A stretch of 64,000 bases of DNA from Hymenobacter artigasi (GCF_012275535.1 NZ_JAAVTK010000001.1:803451-867450), one strand, 5' to 3'; counted from the stretch's first letter, positions 52,689 to 61,728 are shown. Numbers and translations: made by a program. The notes: generated by a model from the letters alone, not told the origin.

Positions 52689-52727
52689 TCGTAAGGTAAT
52701 AATGGCGGCGCAAGCGCCGAATGGAAT

Positions 52728-52735
52728 TAAATTTG
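52728..52735 (+). promoter_or_regulatory. -7 box of the DUF4293 gene
   Basis: TAAATTTG is an exact TAnnTTTG match 43 bp before the ATG. No TTG at 19 bp. Confidence 0.55.
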
Positions 52736-52778
52736 CGGCCCGGGCACTGGCCCGGACCTGTTCAACACTACAACAAAG

Positions 52779-53252
52779 ATGATACAAAGAATCCAAAGCG
52801 TGTTTTTGCTCTTGCTGGCCCTGGCCATGCTCAGCCTGCTGGCGCTGCCCCTGTGGCACAAAGTCGACGGCCTCACCCATCAGGAATTAACCCTCACGGC
52901 CTTTGGGTTCGATGCTCAGGGCCTTACCGTACCGGCCGGCATCGGCCCGGTCTGGCTGATTGGCGCCCTGGCCGCCGCCTCGGCCGCGCTGGCTTTCTAT
53001 GAGATTTTCCAGTTCCGCACCCGCATGCGCCAGCTCATGCTGGGCTCCATCAACCTGCTACTCATCACCGCCACCCTCGGCGCCGAGTTCTACTTCCAGA
53101 CCAAGGGCGAGCAGCTGCTCAACATCAAGCTCGAAGGCCAGGTGCTGCTCGCCTTCTACCTGCCCACGCTGGCCCTGCTGCTCAACCTGCTGGCCAACCG
53201 TTTCATCCGCCGCGACGAGCAGCTGGTGCGCAGCGCCGACCGCCTGCGCTAA
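52779..53252 (+). CDS. DUF4293 four-helix membrane protein
   Basis: A 157-residue protein beginning [20 protein letters not shown], the invariant start of the Bacteroidota DUF4293 family (MIQRIQ). Four membrane helices are predicted at roughly 7-25, 57-75, 85-102 and 120-140. Function unknown. Own -7 box upstream, strong convergent terminator downstream. Confidence 0.93.
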   Translation: MIQRIQSVFLLLLALAMLSLLALPLWHKVDGLTHQELTLTAFGFDAQGLTVPAGIGPVWLIGALAAASAALAFYEIFQFRTRMRQLMLGSINLLLITATLGAEFYFQTKGEQLLNIKLEGQVLLAFYLPTLALLLNLLANRFIRRDEQLVRSADRLR

Positions 53253-53259
53253 AAAAACT

Positions 53260-53309
53260 GTCATTCCGACGCAGGAGGAATCTGCGTAAATAAGTCTTCA
53301 GCTTCCTCC
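53260..53309. repeat. GTCATTCCGACGCAGGAGGAAT repeat, degenerate
   Basis: The left word is followed by a partial inverse (GCTTCCTCCG) near 53300. The word is a dispersed intergenic repeat in Bacteroidota. Only a short hairpin remains here, directly before a terminator. Confidence 0.65.
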
Positions 53310-53315
53310 GAATTC

Positions 53316-53368
53316 GAAACATACAAAAGGGCCGCTGTCATCACGACAGCGGCCCTTTTGTATGTTTC
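53316..53368. terminator. Bidirectional terminator, 24-bp perfect stem
   Basis: Perfect inverted copies 53316-53339 and 53345-53368 (CAAAAGGGCCGCTGTC core) around a 5-nt loop, between the converging DUF4293 and DUF4476 genes. Confidence 0.95.
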
Positions 53369-53384
53369 ATTGCTTCCGACCAAC

Positions 53385-54314
53385 TCAGCGTTGCGAAGTA
53401 TTGTTCACGGCCTGCTCTACCGCCTTGGCACCGCTTTCCGTTTCAAAAGCATCATATACGCGGTTGAAATTCTGAGGGTCGCTGATGTGCGTGTAGGCAA
53501 ACGTGGCCAAATCGATGCGGCAGGCCTCGGAGTTGATGCTGCGCAGCAGGCGGCTCAGGTCATCGCTCCGCAAGCTGCGCTGGGCCAGGCCTTCTTTGGC
53601 CGCGCTCAGCTTGCTGGCTTCGGCAATGCGGCCCTGCACGTTTTTCACCAAGGCATCTACGTCCTGCGGGGCCAGGCTGCGGTAGCTGCTCGTGGCTGTG
53701 CCGGGGTAGTTGCCGGGCGTGGGGCCGTTGTTGTAGCCGCCGCCGTTGGGGTTGTTGTTGTAGCCGCCGTTGCTGGGCGCGTTGGGATTATTGCCGTAGC
53801 CGCCGTTGGGGGCCGGCGCGTTGTTGTAGCTGCCGCCATTGTCGTAGTCGTCGTAGGGGTCGTTGCTGCCGTAGCCTTGGTTGCTGCCCTGGCCGTAGGG
53901 CGCGGGGCTGTTGTAGTGTCCACCACCGCCGTTGTAATAGCCGTTGCCGCCATAGCCGGGCGCGTATAGCGCTACGGCATTCACCTGCTGCAAATACAGC
54001 GGCCGGCCGGGCCGCGTCACCAGCACAAACGTGGTTTCGAGACCGGGCTCCAGCCATACGCGGCTGCGGAAGCGCACAGCCCCGCCATACGCCGTGGGCA
54101 CGCTGAAATCGGCCCAGTGCTGGCCGGGCATCAACTGGTCGACGTGCACCTGCCGGGCCAGGCCTCGCGTGAGTGGCCGCCCATCAAGCACCAGTCCAAA
54201 CGGCACCCCACGCTCCGACGAAAAGTTGACATTAGCCGGCACCGGTGGGTAAGCCAACGCAGGAGATACGGCGGCCAACAAGCCTGCCAATGCCAGAAGT
54301 AGAGCCTTTTTCAT
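53385..54314 (-). CDS. Secreted DUF4476 protein with Gly/Asn/Tyr-rich linker
   Basis: A 309-residue protein: signal peptide (MKKALLLALAGLLAAVSPALA), an N-terminal beta domain (about 22-115), a low-complexity Gly-Asn-Tyr-Pro linker (about 118-210, repeated NGGYNNNP-like units) and a C-terminal helical DUF4476 domain (KEGLAQRSLRSDDLSRLLRS; IDLATFAYTHISDPQNFNRV). The linker is probably flexible. Function unknown; the family is restricted mainly to Bacteroidota. Confidence 0.88.
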   Translation of the reverse strand: MKKALLLALAGLLAAVSPALAYPPVPANVNFSSERGVPFGLVLDGRPLTRGLARQVHVDQLMPGQHWADFSVPTAYGGAVRFRSRVWLEPGLETTFVLVTRPGRPLYLQQVNAVALYAPGYGGNGYYNGGGGHYNSPAPYGQGSNQGYGSNDPYDDYDNGGSYNNAPAPNGGYGNNPNAPSNGGYNNNPNGGGYNNGPTPGNYPGTATSSYRSLAPQDVDALVKNVQGRIAEASKLSAAKEGLAQRSLRSDDLSRLLRSINSEACRIDLATFAYTHISDPQNFNRVYDAFETESGAKAVEQAVNNTSQR

Positions 54315-54392
54315 TGCAGTAAAGGAGAAGGTTTCGGCCGGAAACTCCGGCCGGAAACCCTTATTCCAAAACGTGTGCCACGTTCGCGGGGG

Positions 54393-55946
54393 CTACTCGC
54401 CGAAGTGCGTCATATCGGCCCGGTGAAAGCCAAAGCCGCTGTTCGTGGTCAGGCTCATTTCGAAAACCGGCTGCCGCGTGGCGTAGTCAACTTCGATGAT
54501 TTTGCCGCCCGCGCCGGTGGCTGTGGGCACTTGGTCGCCGGGGCAAAACCGCACGTGGTTGACGCCCGGCAGGTATTCGACGCGTGATACGATGACCGAA
54601 TACGTTTCGGTGCCCCGCTCTTTGCCGTACTCCCACACCTGCTGCACAGTGCGCCGCACCGGGTCGATGCGGAAGGCTACCGCGCGGCTGTAAGTGCCGG
54701 GCGCGGGGTTAAAATTGCGGTGCGAGCCGTTGTCAAACAGCAGCCAGTCGCCGTTGGGCATGCGCGACGGCGAGTGCTGGTACCAGTTCCACTCGAAGCT
54801 GGGGTGGTTGGTGGTGCCCAGGGCCACGTCGGCATCGGCGATGGGCTGGCCGTTCGCATCGAGCGGCGTAAGCAAAAAATTGTTCAGGTCTTCGCCCCGG
54901 CGGTTGCTGCCCCAGCCCTTGTGCGGGGCCAGAATCCACACAATGCGGTCGTCATAGCCCAGCTTCACCACGCCCTGCACGCGGGTCGAAACCACTATCG
55001 TGTTGTCGGCCGGGTCGTAGACCACGGCATTTGTGTGGGCCCAGTCTACCGGGTCGGTTTCCAGGGCGTGGCGGTTTTCGTCGAGCAGCTGCTTCAGGTC
55101 CCACTCGTGCGTCACGTTCCCCGAGGTGCGGGACACCTCAATCACTACATCCTCCTCCGTGGGCGAGCCATCGGGGTGGGTGCTGCCGGCTTTGTTCACC
55201 GTCACCAGGAAATTGCCGTCGGGCTTTTCCACTACCTCGTGGTGGAAGGTGTAGCCGGGCATTTTCCAGGTATTCAGCAGCTGGCCCAGTGCATCCACTT
55301 CGTATAGATAGCTAGTGGTTCTATCCCCGAACAGGTAGTTGCCGTTACGCAGGTGGCTGATGCCGCAGTCGTAGAACAGGTGATTGAGCGTGGGGTGGGT
55401 CGAAAAATCCAGCAGCCAGCGGATATCGCCGTAGTTGTCCACCACCAGCGGAATGTATGGGTCGGTGCTGCTGAAATTGCTCACCAGGCTCAGGGCCCCG
55501 CCCAGCGCGGCGGTCGGCGGCGTGGTCACGGTGATGGCCGTGGGCAGCTTAGCGGGCAGAAACCCGGTTTGCACCGTCAGCGTGTCGGCCAGCACAACCT
55601 GGCCGTTATCAGACGTAAACGTAATCTCCACCGAATTAGCCCAGTTGGCATACAAGCCCAGTATCGCTACCACGTGCGTCGTATCGGTATCGTGGATATG
55701 TTGCTCCACGTCAGAGTCCGGGCCGTGTTTACCGTGCACGGTTACCGTGGTAGTACCCGGCCCGCCCGTGCTGAAGGTGAGCTGGGCTGAAAGTGGAGCA
55801 TAACCCGACGGATTCAGCAACAGGGTGCTGTTCGGTATCGGCGAGGGCAGCACCTTGGGCAACGGAGCAACAATATCGTCCTTCTGACAGCTGCTTAAGC
55901 CGGCGATAAGGACGCCCAGCGTGAGGTAAATTAGTTGTTTGAACAT
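54393..55946 (-). CDS. Aryl-sulfate sulfotransferase-like lipoprotein
   Basis: A 517-residue predicted lipoprotein (AGLSSC, Cys20) with an N-terminal Ig-like domain and a beta-propeller of the AssT family: TFHHEVVEKPDGNFLVTV, DWAHTNAVVYDP, and YQHSPSRMPNGDWLLFDNG carry the His residues expected of the active site. AssT enzymes move sulfate between phenolic compounds without PAPS. Which His is catalytic is not settled here. Monocistronic. Confidence 0.88.
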   Translation of the reverse strand: MFKQLIYLTLGVLIAGLSSCQKDDIVAPLPKVLPSPIPNSTLLLNPSGYAPLSAQLTFSTGGPGTTTVTVHGKHGPDSDVEQHIHDTDTTHVVAILGLYANWANSVEITFTSDNGQVVLADTLTVQTGFLPAKLPTAITVTTPPTAALGGALSLVSNFSSTDPYIPLVVDNYGDIRWLLDFSTHPTLNHLFYDCGISHLRNGNYLFGDRTTSYLYEVDALGQLLNTWKMPGYTFHHEVVEKPDGNFLVTVNKAGSTHPDGSPTEEDVVIEVSRTSGNVTHEWDLKQLLDENRHALETDPVDWAHTNAVVYDPADNTIVVSTRVQGVVKLGYDDRIVWILAPHKGWGSNRRGEDLNNFLLTPLDANGQPIADADVALGTTNHPSFEWNWYQHSPSRMPNGDWLLFDNGSHRNFNPAPGTYSRAVAFRIDPVRRTVQQVWEYGKERGTETYSVIVSRVEYLPGVNHVRFCPGDQVPTATGAGGKIIEVDYATRQPVFEMSLTTNSGFGFHRADMTHFGE

Positions 55947-56223
55947 AGCGAAAAAGGGAGAGAGAAAGTGCAATGAGGTTCAATAGACCCCCATTTTGAC
56001 GATTTCAGACCTTCGCTATGAAGCCGGGTTTATTCTGGATTAGCTAAATTTTTTTTCATAGCGCGCATAGTAGCTAAGCCACCGGCACATAGCTTGGAAC
56101 TAGTCGCGCTTTTTCCTCAGTGCGTGGCTCTGGGTAGCTTCTTCGACCAGGTGCGACAACTTCCGTACTCTTATCCTTTCTTCCAGCCGCAGTCCCGGTT
56201 CAGGCAGCAGTTTGAGCACAAGC
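55947..56223. other. 277-bp gap, nothing supported
   Basis: No gene, tRNA or clear promoter seen. It contains an A/T-rich stretch near 56040-56060 that may hold the AssT promoter, but no TAnnTTTG box with TTG was found. Confidence 0.4.
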
Positions 56224-56258
56224 AAAACGCCCCCGCGGCGGAAGCTGCGGGGGCGTTT
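56224..56258 (-). terminator. Terminator of the PorE-like gene
   Basis: AAAACGCCCCCGC (56224-56236) pairs with GCGGGGGCGTTT (56247-56258); a T-run follows on the minus strand. Confidence 0.93.
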
Positions 56259-56279
56259 CGGGCAAACAAAGCGAGACTA

Positions 56280-58202
56280 TTACTTTGCTATCCGGGTCAC
56301 TTTGAACTCGGTGCGGCGGTTGCGCTGGTACTCTTCTTCCGTCGTCGGCTTCAGCACGAGGGGGCGGGTTTCACCGTAGCCCTTGGCCGTGATGCGGGCC
56401 TTATCGATGCCCTTGCTCACAATGTAGTCAACGGCGGCCTGGGCGCGCTGCTGCGAAAGCTTCATGTTATAAGCGTCCTTGCCGCGCTGGTCGGTGTGCG
56501 AACTCAGCTCGATGGAAATTTTGGGGTTATCCATCAAGGTCTGCACCAGCGTATCGAGGCGGATGGCAGCATCCGGCCGGATGTCGTACTTGTTGTAGTC
56601 GTAGAGAATGTCTTTGACTTCAATAGCCTTGGCCAGAATGATTTTGTTCAGCGTCAGGGTCACAGGCAGCTGAATATCGTTGGTCAGGTTGGGCAGGGCA
56701 TCCTGGCTGGGCTTGCGGCCCACGGTACTCAGGGCCGTGCGGGCCGAGAAGTCGCCGGCGCGCTCGGCCAGCATGTTGTAGCTGGTCACGGAGTCCAGCT
56801 TCAGGTTGAATTTGCCATCCGGGCCGCTCACGGCGCTCAGGCGCTGGCCGTTGGAGCTGGTCACCGTCACGGTAGCACCGGCCAGGGGCAGCGTGGTTTT
56901 GGCTTTGTCGTCGCGCTCCAGCACGGTACCGTCGGCGTAGAAGGTCACCAGCTTGAGGGCCTTCTTCTTGAACATGTACTCATCATCCGAACCCTTGCCA
57001 CCGGCGCGGTTCGAGCTGAACAGGCCCATGTCGCCGGCCATTGGCACCGGGGCGAAGTCATCGGCGGTGCTGTTCACATCGGCCCCCAGATTCACGGGCT
57101 GGCCGTTTTTCACCATAAAGAGGTCGAGCTTGCCCAGGCCGGGGCGTCCGTCCGAAGCGAAGTACAGCGTGCCATCCGGGGCCACACCGGGGAAGTTGTC
57201 GTTGCCAGCCGTGTTGATGGTTTCGCCAAGGTTCTCCGCCGGCGAGAAGCGGCCGTTCGGGCCCAGGGTGGCTTTGTAGAGGTCGTTGCCGCCCTGTCCG
57301 CCCTTGCGGCCCGAGGCGAAGTACAGCGTAGTACCGTCCGGCCCGAAAGCCGGGGCAAAGTCATCGGCCGTCCGGTCGTTGATGTTGGCCAGCACAGGCT
57401 CGCTCCAGGTTCCGGCCTTGAGGTAGGAAATCCAGAGGTCAACGCTCAGGTAGCCTTTCTTGCTGCCGTCGTTCGAGCGGGCAAACACCATCGTCTTGCC
57501 ATCCGGGGTGTAGGTGGCGCTGGCTTCGTGCTTGGTTTCGGTATTGAAGGGGCCTTCGAGCTTGCGCACTGTGCCGCCAGTCATGGCCGCCGCGTTGTCA
57601 AACTTAATGGCGTAGAGGTCGTTAAAGTTCTCACCATTGCCGAGGTACTTCTTGCCATCGCGGCCGGAAGCAAACACGAAGTCGCCGGTACTGGCCATCA
57701 TCGTGCCGCCAAAGTCGGAGCCGGCCGAGTTCAGCGCGTCCACGGGCATCACCTCATACTTGTTTTTAATAGCGGCCACGGCCTTGCTGGCGGCGGCGTT
57801 CTTGCTTTCGGTTTCGGCGCGGGCAGCCAGGGTGCGGTTACCGCCGTTGCTGGCGTAGCTCGCAAACTGCGCCGCGGCCTCGTCGTATTTGCCGTTAGCT
57901 TTCAGCGCTTCAGCGTAGCGGAAGCCAGCGTCGGCGTTTTTTACTCCACCATCGATAGCAGCTTTGTAGAAAGGCTCGCTTTCCTCAACCCGGTTCGAGA
58001 GCCGGTAGGCCTCACCGATGCGGAAGTTGGAAATAGCGGCACCCTTGCCTTTGGCCACATCGGCCTTATACAAGGGAATAGCCAGCTCATACTGGCCGCG
58101 GGCGAACTGCTTGTCACCCTTGCTCATACCACCGGTAGTGGCACAGCCGCTCAAAAGCGCGACGGAGCCAGCCGCGGTGCAGACGAATAATAGTTTCCTC
58201 AT
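56280..58202 (-). CDS. PorE-like OmpA-family lipoprotein (TPR, propeller, CRD, OmpA)
   Basis: A 640-residue lipoprotein (lipobox LLSGC, Cys20). Domain order: TPR-like helices (about 25-165, ARGQYELAIPLYKADVAKG), PD40/WD40-type beta-propeller (about 180-430, DGTTLYFASGRKGGQGGNDL), carboxypeptidase-regulatory-like domain (about 440-510) and an OmpA peptidoglycan-binding domain (about 530-640, SIELSSHTDQRGKDAYNMKL, RAQAAVDYIVSKG). This is the architecture of PorE, which ties the type IX secretion rings to peptidoglycan. Start at 58202. No other core T9SS gene is nearby, so paralogues are possible. Confidence 0.85.
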   Translation of the reverse strand: MRKLLFVCTAAGSVALLSGCATTGGMSKGDKQFARGQYELAIPLYKADVAKGKGAAISNFRIGEAYRLSNRVEESEPFYKAAIDGGVKNADAGFRYAEALKANGKYDEAAAQFASYASNGGNRTLAARAETESKNAAASKAVAAIKNKYEVMPVDALNSAGSDFGGTMMASTGDFVFASGRDGKKYLGNGENFNDLYAIKFDNAAAMTGGTVRKLEGPFNTETKHEASATYTPDGKTMVFARSNDGSKKGYLSVDLWISYLKAGTWSEPVLANINDRTADDFAPAFGPDGTTLYFASGRKGGQGGNDLYKATLGPNGRFSPAENLGETINTAGNDNFPGVAPDGTLYFASDGRPGLGKLDLFMVKNGQPVNLGADVNSTADDFAPVPMAGDMGLFSSNRAGGKGSDDEYMFKKKALKLVTFYADGTVLERDDKAKTTLPLAGATVTVTSSNGQRLSAVSGPDGKFNLKLDSVTSYNMLAERAGDFSARTALSTVGRKPSQDALPNLTNDIQLPVTLTLNKIILAKAIEVKDILYDYNKYDIRPDAAIRLDTLVQTLMDNPKISIELSSHTDQRGKDAYNMKLSQQRAQAAVDYIVSKGIDKARITAKGYGETRPLVLKPTTEEEYQRNRRTEFKVTRIAK

Positions 58203-58308
58203 AGGTGAAGTGGGGTGGTGGTGTGGGGAGGGTGAGGGGAGGGAGGAATCAGGAATATTCCCGATTAGGTATTTTTGGGTTAGCAATAATACTACGTTTG
58301 AAAAGGAT

Positions 58309-58821
58309 TCACGTAAGCAGTCCGTTTTTTTCTTCCTGCCCAAAGTAGCGGGCCAGCCAGGTTTCGCTGGCTGGACGGGGCCAGTGGGTATCCAATTCAC
58401 CCTTAGTCCCTAGCGTATTATCAAAATAAAACGTGTCCGGCCCTACTGTCCCAGCCGCTACGGCCTCCTTCAATTCCCCACGCTTCAGCAGCTGCACCGT
58501 GCCAGCCTGCAAAAAAGCCATCCGGGATTTTTCCAGCAGCTCCACGCCCAGGTGCTGCTCCAGCTGGGCCACAAAGCGCACCGAAGCGTCGATGGAACAG
58601 CCGCTGGCGCCGGCCACACCTTCATCCAGCCCAATCACCAGAAACTGCTGGTGCAGGAATTCGCCCGAGGCCAGCAGGGTGCGGCCGTGGCTGGTCCATT
58701 CTTCGGCAAAACGGGCCAGGCCAGGCATCATGCCCACAATCTCTGTCCCGCTGAGCGGGCGGCTGGCCTGGTAAATCCATACCCGGGCTTCGGGCGGGAG
58801 CTGGTCGAACGCAACGTACAT
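58309..58821 (-). CDS. Conserved Bacteroidota protein (often misnamed ABC transporter ATPase)
   Basis: A 170-residue soluble protein with the family hallmarks ARVWIYQASRPLSGTE, GCSIDASVRFVAQLEQHLG and PASETWLARYF. Homologues occur across Bacteroidota next to the Fe-S oxidoreductase pair seen here, and databases frequently label them ABC transporter ATPase; no Walker A or signature motif is present. Start at 58821 is fixed by the family start MYVAFDQLPPEARVWIYQ. Function unknown, but gene order points to the Fe-S system. Confidence 0.85.
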   Translation of the reverse strand: MYVAFDQLPPEARVWIYQASRPLSGTEIVGMMPGLARFAEEWTSHGRTLLASGEFLHQQFLVIGLDEGVAGASGCSIDASVRFVAQLEQHLGVELLEKSRMAFLQAGTVQLLKRGELKEAVAAGTVGPDTFYFDNTLGTKGELDTHWPRPASETWLARYFGQEEKNGLLT

Positions 58822-58832
58822 AAATCGCGGAT

Positions 58833-59037
58833 TTAGCGGATTCAAACGAATTTCACGGATTTTGTAGACGGTTGCTACCCATCCAACGGCTACCGTTTCA
58901 GCCACAACATAACGTGCTACTAACAAAAAAAATGTTCCCCATCGCGAACACGGTGGGGAACACAAAAGTCGTCTACAAAATCCGTGAACCGGAGGACAGC
59001 GAAGCTAAATCCACTAAAATCCGCGCAATCCGTGATT
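58833..59037. repeat. AATCCGTG-family hairpin repeat with nested terminator
   Basis: TCACGGATTTTGTAGACG on the left (about 58852-58869) is exactly inverse to CGTCTACAAAATCCGTGA on the right (about 58970-58987). Flanking words (ATCGCGGATTTAGCGGATT; ATCCACTAAAATCCGCGC) extend it as imperfect arms. Shares 16 bp with the half copy at 33108-33139. It spans nearly the whole gap between the two leftward genes. Confidence 0.85.
58923..58962 (-). terminator. Terminator inside the 58.8-59.0 kb repeat
   Basis: TGTTCCCCA (58933-58941) pairs with TGGGGAACA (58954-58962); on the minus strand a run of eight T follows. It would end transcription from the Fe-S genes before the conserved 170-residue gene. Confidence 0.9.
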
Positions 59038-59038
59038 A

Positions 59039-59935
59039 TTAGGCATTGATGCCTTCGGCCGAAGCCACCAGCTCGGCCAGGTCAAACACCTGCACCTTGC
59101 TTTCCTGCTCCTTGTTCTTCACGCCGTCGCTCATCATGGTCATACAGAACGGGCACGATACGGCAATGATGCTGCCCTGCAGGTCGTGGGCACCGGGGGC
59201 GCTGGTTTCGGTTTCTACGCCGCCCAGGTTGGCCAGTGCTTCGGCCTTGCCGGCCAGCGTAGCCAGCGCCTCTTCAGTGCGCTCGATGTTAATTTCCTTC
59301 TTGCCCGGCTCGGCTTCCTTCCACATCTGGGCACCGCCCGCACCGCAGCACAGGCCGTTGGCGCGGCTGCGCTTCATTTCCACCAGGTCGGCGTCGAGGG
59401 CGGCCAGCACGTCGCGCGGGGCTTCGTAAATGTTGTTGGCCCGGCCCAGGTAGCAGCTGTCGTGGAAAGTAATGCGGCGGCCCTTGAAGCTTTCACCCCC
59501 GGTCACGCCCACCTTGCCTTCGTTAATAAGCTGCTGCAGATAGGTGCTGTGGTGAATGACTTCGTAGTCGCCGCCCAGCGCCGGGTACTCGTTCTTAATG
59601 GTGTTGAAGCAATGCGGGCAGGCCGTCACGATTTTCTTAATGCCGTAGCCGTTCAGCGTCGTGATGTTCTGCATGGCCTGCATCTGAAACAGGAACTCAT
59701 TGCCGGCCCGCTTGGCGGGGTCGCCGGTGCAGCTTTCTTCCAGGCCCAGCACGGCATACTTGGTGCCCACATGCTCCAAAATACGCACGAAGGCGCGGGT
59801 CACACGCTTGTACCGGTCATCAAACGCGCCAGCGCAGCCCACCCAGAACAGGATTTCGGGCGACTCATTGCGGGCCGCCAAATCGGCCATAACGGGAACA
59901 GTAATTTGCTTTTTGGAGGGAGCTTCAGGAGTCAT
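59039..59935 (-). CDS. (Fe-S)-binding protein with CCG domains (HdrB/GlpC-like)
   Basis: A 298-residue protein with two cysteine-rich CCG-type domains: VGCAGAFDDR, ESCTGDPAKR and CPHCFNTI in the first half; FHDSCYLGR, GLCCGAGGAQMW and CPFCMTMM in the second. These bind a [4Fe-4S] cluster as in heterodisulfide reductase subunit B and glycolate/glycerol-3-phosphate oxidoreductases. Partner of the membrane Fe-S gene upstream (142-bp gap). Probably part of a quinone-linked redox complex; no catalytic flavin subunit is present. Confidence 0.92.
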   Translation of the reverse strand: MTPEAPSKKQITVPVMADLAARNESPEILFWVGCAGAFDDRYKRVTRAFVRILEHVGTKYAVLGLEESCTGDPAKRAGNEFLFQMQAMQNITTLNGYGIKKIVTACPHCFNTIKNEYPALGGDYEVIHHSTYLQQLINEGKVGVTGGESFKGRRITFHDSCYLGRANNIYEAPRDVLAALDADLVEMKRSRANGLCCGAGGAQMWKEAEPGKKEINIERTEEALATLAGKAEALANLGGVETETSAPGAHDLQGSIIAVSCPFCMTMMSDGVKNKEQESKVQVFDLAELVASAEGINA

Positions 59936-59957
59936 AAGAGGTGTGGGACAACACGAT

Positions 59958-60071
59958 TGTCATCCTGGGCGCAGCGAAGGACCTTATCACGTCCGGGCTG
60001 CAGTGAGTTAGTAAATCCGACGAAAGCAGCGGCGATAAGATGCTTCCTTCGGGACGCCAGATGGCATGACA
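59958..60071. repeat. GTCATCCTGGGCGCAGCGAAGG hairpin repeat, diverged arms
   Basis: Left TGTCATCCTGGGCGCAGCGA (59958-) and right (to 60071, inverse of TGTCATGCCATCTGGCGT) are partially complementary with indels. A composite of the two words seen at 38310 and 42513. It fills the gap between the two Fe-S genes. Confidence 0.8.
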
Positions 60072-60077
60072 GACGGC

Positions 60078-61478
60078 TTATGCGACAGTCGCAGCCGCCT
60101 TCTCCGCCGCAAACAAATCATCGGCCCAGTTAAACCGGTCCGACGGGGAAAAGGCCCACGGCGCACCGTTGTTCTCAATATTAGAGAACATCACGTTCAG
60201 CGAGTTCGGCGCAGCCGACTCCTCCAGCACCAGGAAGCGGCGCATCTCAATAATGCTGTCGAGCGGGTTGATGTTCACGGGGCAGCTTTCCACGCAGGCG
60301 TTGCAGGTGGTGCAAGCCCAGAGCTCCTCCGGTGTCACCTTGCCGCGCAACAGGGTGGCTTCCATCAGGTCGGTCACGGGCTCGTGCTTGGCTTCGGCCC
60401 CGTACACATTGGGGCGGAAGATGAGCGGCGAGTTATACTTTTCCTCCATCCGGTCGCGCGTGTCCATGATAATTTTGCGCGGCGAGAGCAGCTTCCCCGT
60501 CAGGTTGGCCGGGCACACCGAGGTGCAGCGGCCGCACTCGGTGCAGGAGTAGGCGTTCAGCAGGTTCGTCCAGGGCAGGTCTTCCACGTCCTTGGCCCCG
60601 AAGGGTGCGGGCGGCAGCGGCGAGCCATCGGGCGCGGTAGGCGCGGGGGGCACCACAAAGCTGGGGTCCATCATGGCCTTCACCTCATTGGTGATGCTCT
60701 CCACGTTCGAAAACTGCCCCTGCGGCACCAGCCGCGAATACCACACGTTCGGAAACGCCAGGATGATGTGGAAGTGCTTGGAGCTGGGCAGGTAATTAAG
60801 GAACAGCAGGATGCCGGTGATGTGAATCCACCAGCCCAGGCGCTCCAGCACGTGCAGCGTGCCTTCATTACTTGGCAGCAGGCCCACCAGCAGGTTGCTC
60901 ACGGGGAAGGTGCCGGGCAGGTCTTCGCCGCGCATGGCGTGCAGCTTCAGGTCGGCGGTGTTCATGAAGAACAGGGCCAGCATCAGTGCCACCTCAATAT
61001 ACAGGATGATATTGGCGTCCATCTTAGGCCACAGCCGCAGCTCCGGCCCCGTGAAGCGCTTGAGGGGCGGGTTGCTGTTGCGGCGCCACCAGAAGGCGGC
61101 CACGGCCACAATCACCAGGGCGGCCAGAATTTCGTTGGTCGCCATCAGCAAGTCGTACACCGGTCCGAGGAATTTCAGCGCCCGATGAAAGCCGAAGATG
61201 TTGCCAAACAGGCCATCAATGACAATCTCAATCACCTCGATGTTGATGACCAGAAAGCCCACGTACACCACCAGGTGCAGCAGGGCCGGCGTCATGCGCT
61301 TAAACATTTTCTGCTGACCAAAGGCCACCAGTAAGGTTTTCTGAAACCGCTCAGCCGCGTTGCCACTCACGTCGCGCTCGCGCCCAACCAGAATGTTGGC
61401 CCGTATTTTCCGGACCTGCCACGCGAAAAAGCCAAAAGCCGCTACCAGGAGCAGTAGAAAGAGGATAGATTGCAACAT
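60078..61478 (-). CDS. Membrane 4Fe-4S dicluster protein (HdrCE/DsrM-K-like)
   Basis: A 466-residue protein: an N-terminal membrane part with about five to six helices (1-280), similar in layout to NarI/DsrM quinone-binding cytochrome domains, followed by a dicluster ferredoxin domain with CTECGRCTSVCP and CTTCNACVESCP. With the CCG protein it should transfer electrons between the menaquinone pool and a soluble partner. Start at 61478. Conserved pair in Bacteroidota, partner enzyme unknown. Confidence 0.9.
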   Translation of the reverse strand: MLQSILFLLLLVAAFGFFAWQVRKIRANILVGRERDVSGNAAERFQKTLLVAFGQQKMFKRMTPALLHLVVYVGFLVINIEVIEIVIDGLFGNIFGFHRALKFLGPVYDLLMATNEILAALVIVAVAAFWWRRNSNPPLKRFTGPELRLWPKMDANIILYIEVALMLALFFMNTADLKLHAMRGEDLPGTFPVSNLLVGLLPSNEGTLHVLERLGWWIHITGILLFLNYLPSSKHFHIILAFPNVWYSRLVPQGQFSNVESITNEVKAMMDPSFVVPPAPTAPDGSPLPPAPFGAKDVEDLPWTNLLNAYSCTECGRCTSVCPANLTGKLLSPRKIIMDTRDRMEEKYNSPLIFRPNVYGAEAKHEPVTDLMEATLLRGKVTPEELWACTTCNACVESCPVNINPLDSIIEMRRFLVLEESAAPNSLNVMFSNIENNGAPWAFSPSDRFNWADDLFAAEKAAATVA

Positions 61479-61583
61479 GCAGTAAAGGTAAGCAAGTGGA
61501 AACGTTTGGGGACGCAATATACTCGGCATGCCTACTACTTTTCAAAAACTGTACACTTATTCACACTTTTTTTGCTCAGGTTC

Positions 61584-61613
61584 TTGCGTCATTGCATTGC
61601 TTTCGTACCTTTG
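61584..61613 (+). promoter_or_regulatory. Promoter of tRNA-Phe
   Basis: TTG (61584-61586), exactly 19 bp, TACCTTTG (61606-61613). Perfect Bacteroidota consensus, 38 bp before the tRNA. Confidence 0.9.
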
Positions 61614-61651
61614 CGGTCCCCTAAGCAACCTAAAGACGCTGCCGGGGAGAC

Positions 61652-61724
<73 letters not shown>

Positions 61725-61728
61725 CAGA

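Noticed and set aside
56094..58190. Rightward 698-codon open frame opposite the PorE-like gene
   Set aside because: Mirror frame; it would run through the terminator at 56224 and lacks any motif.
58309..58821. ABC transporter ATPase as product name for the 170-residue protein
   Set aside because: There is no Walker A, Walker B or signature motif in it.
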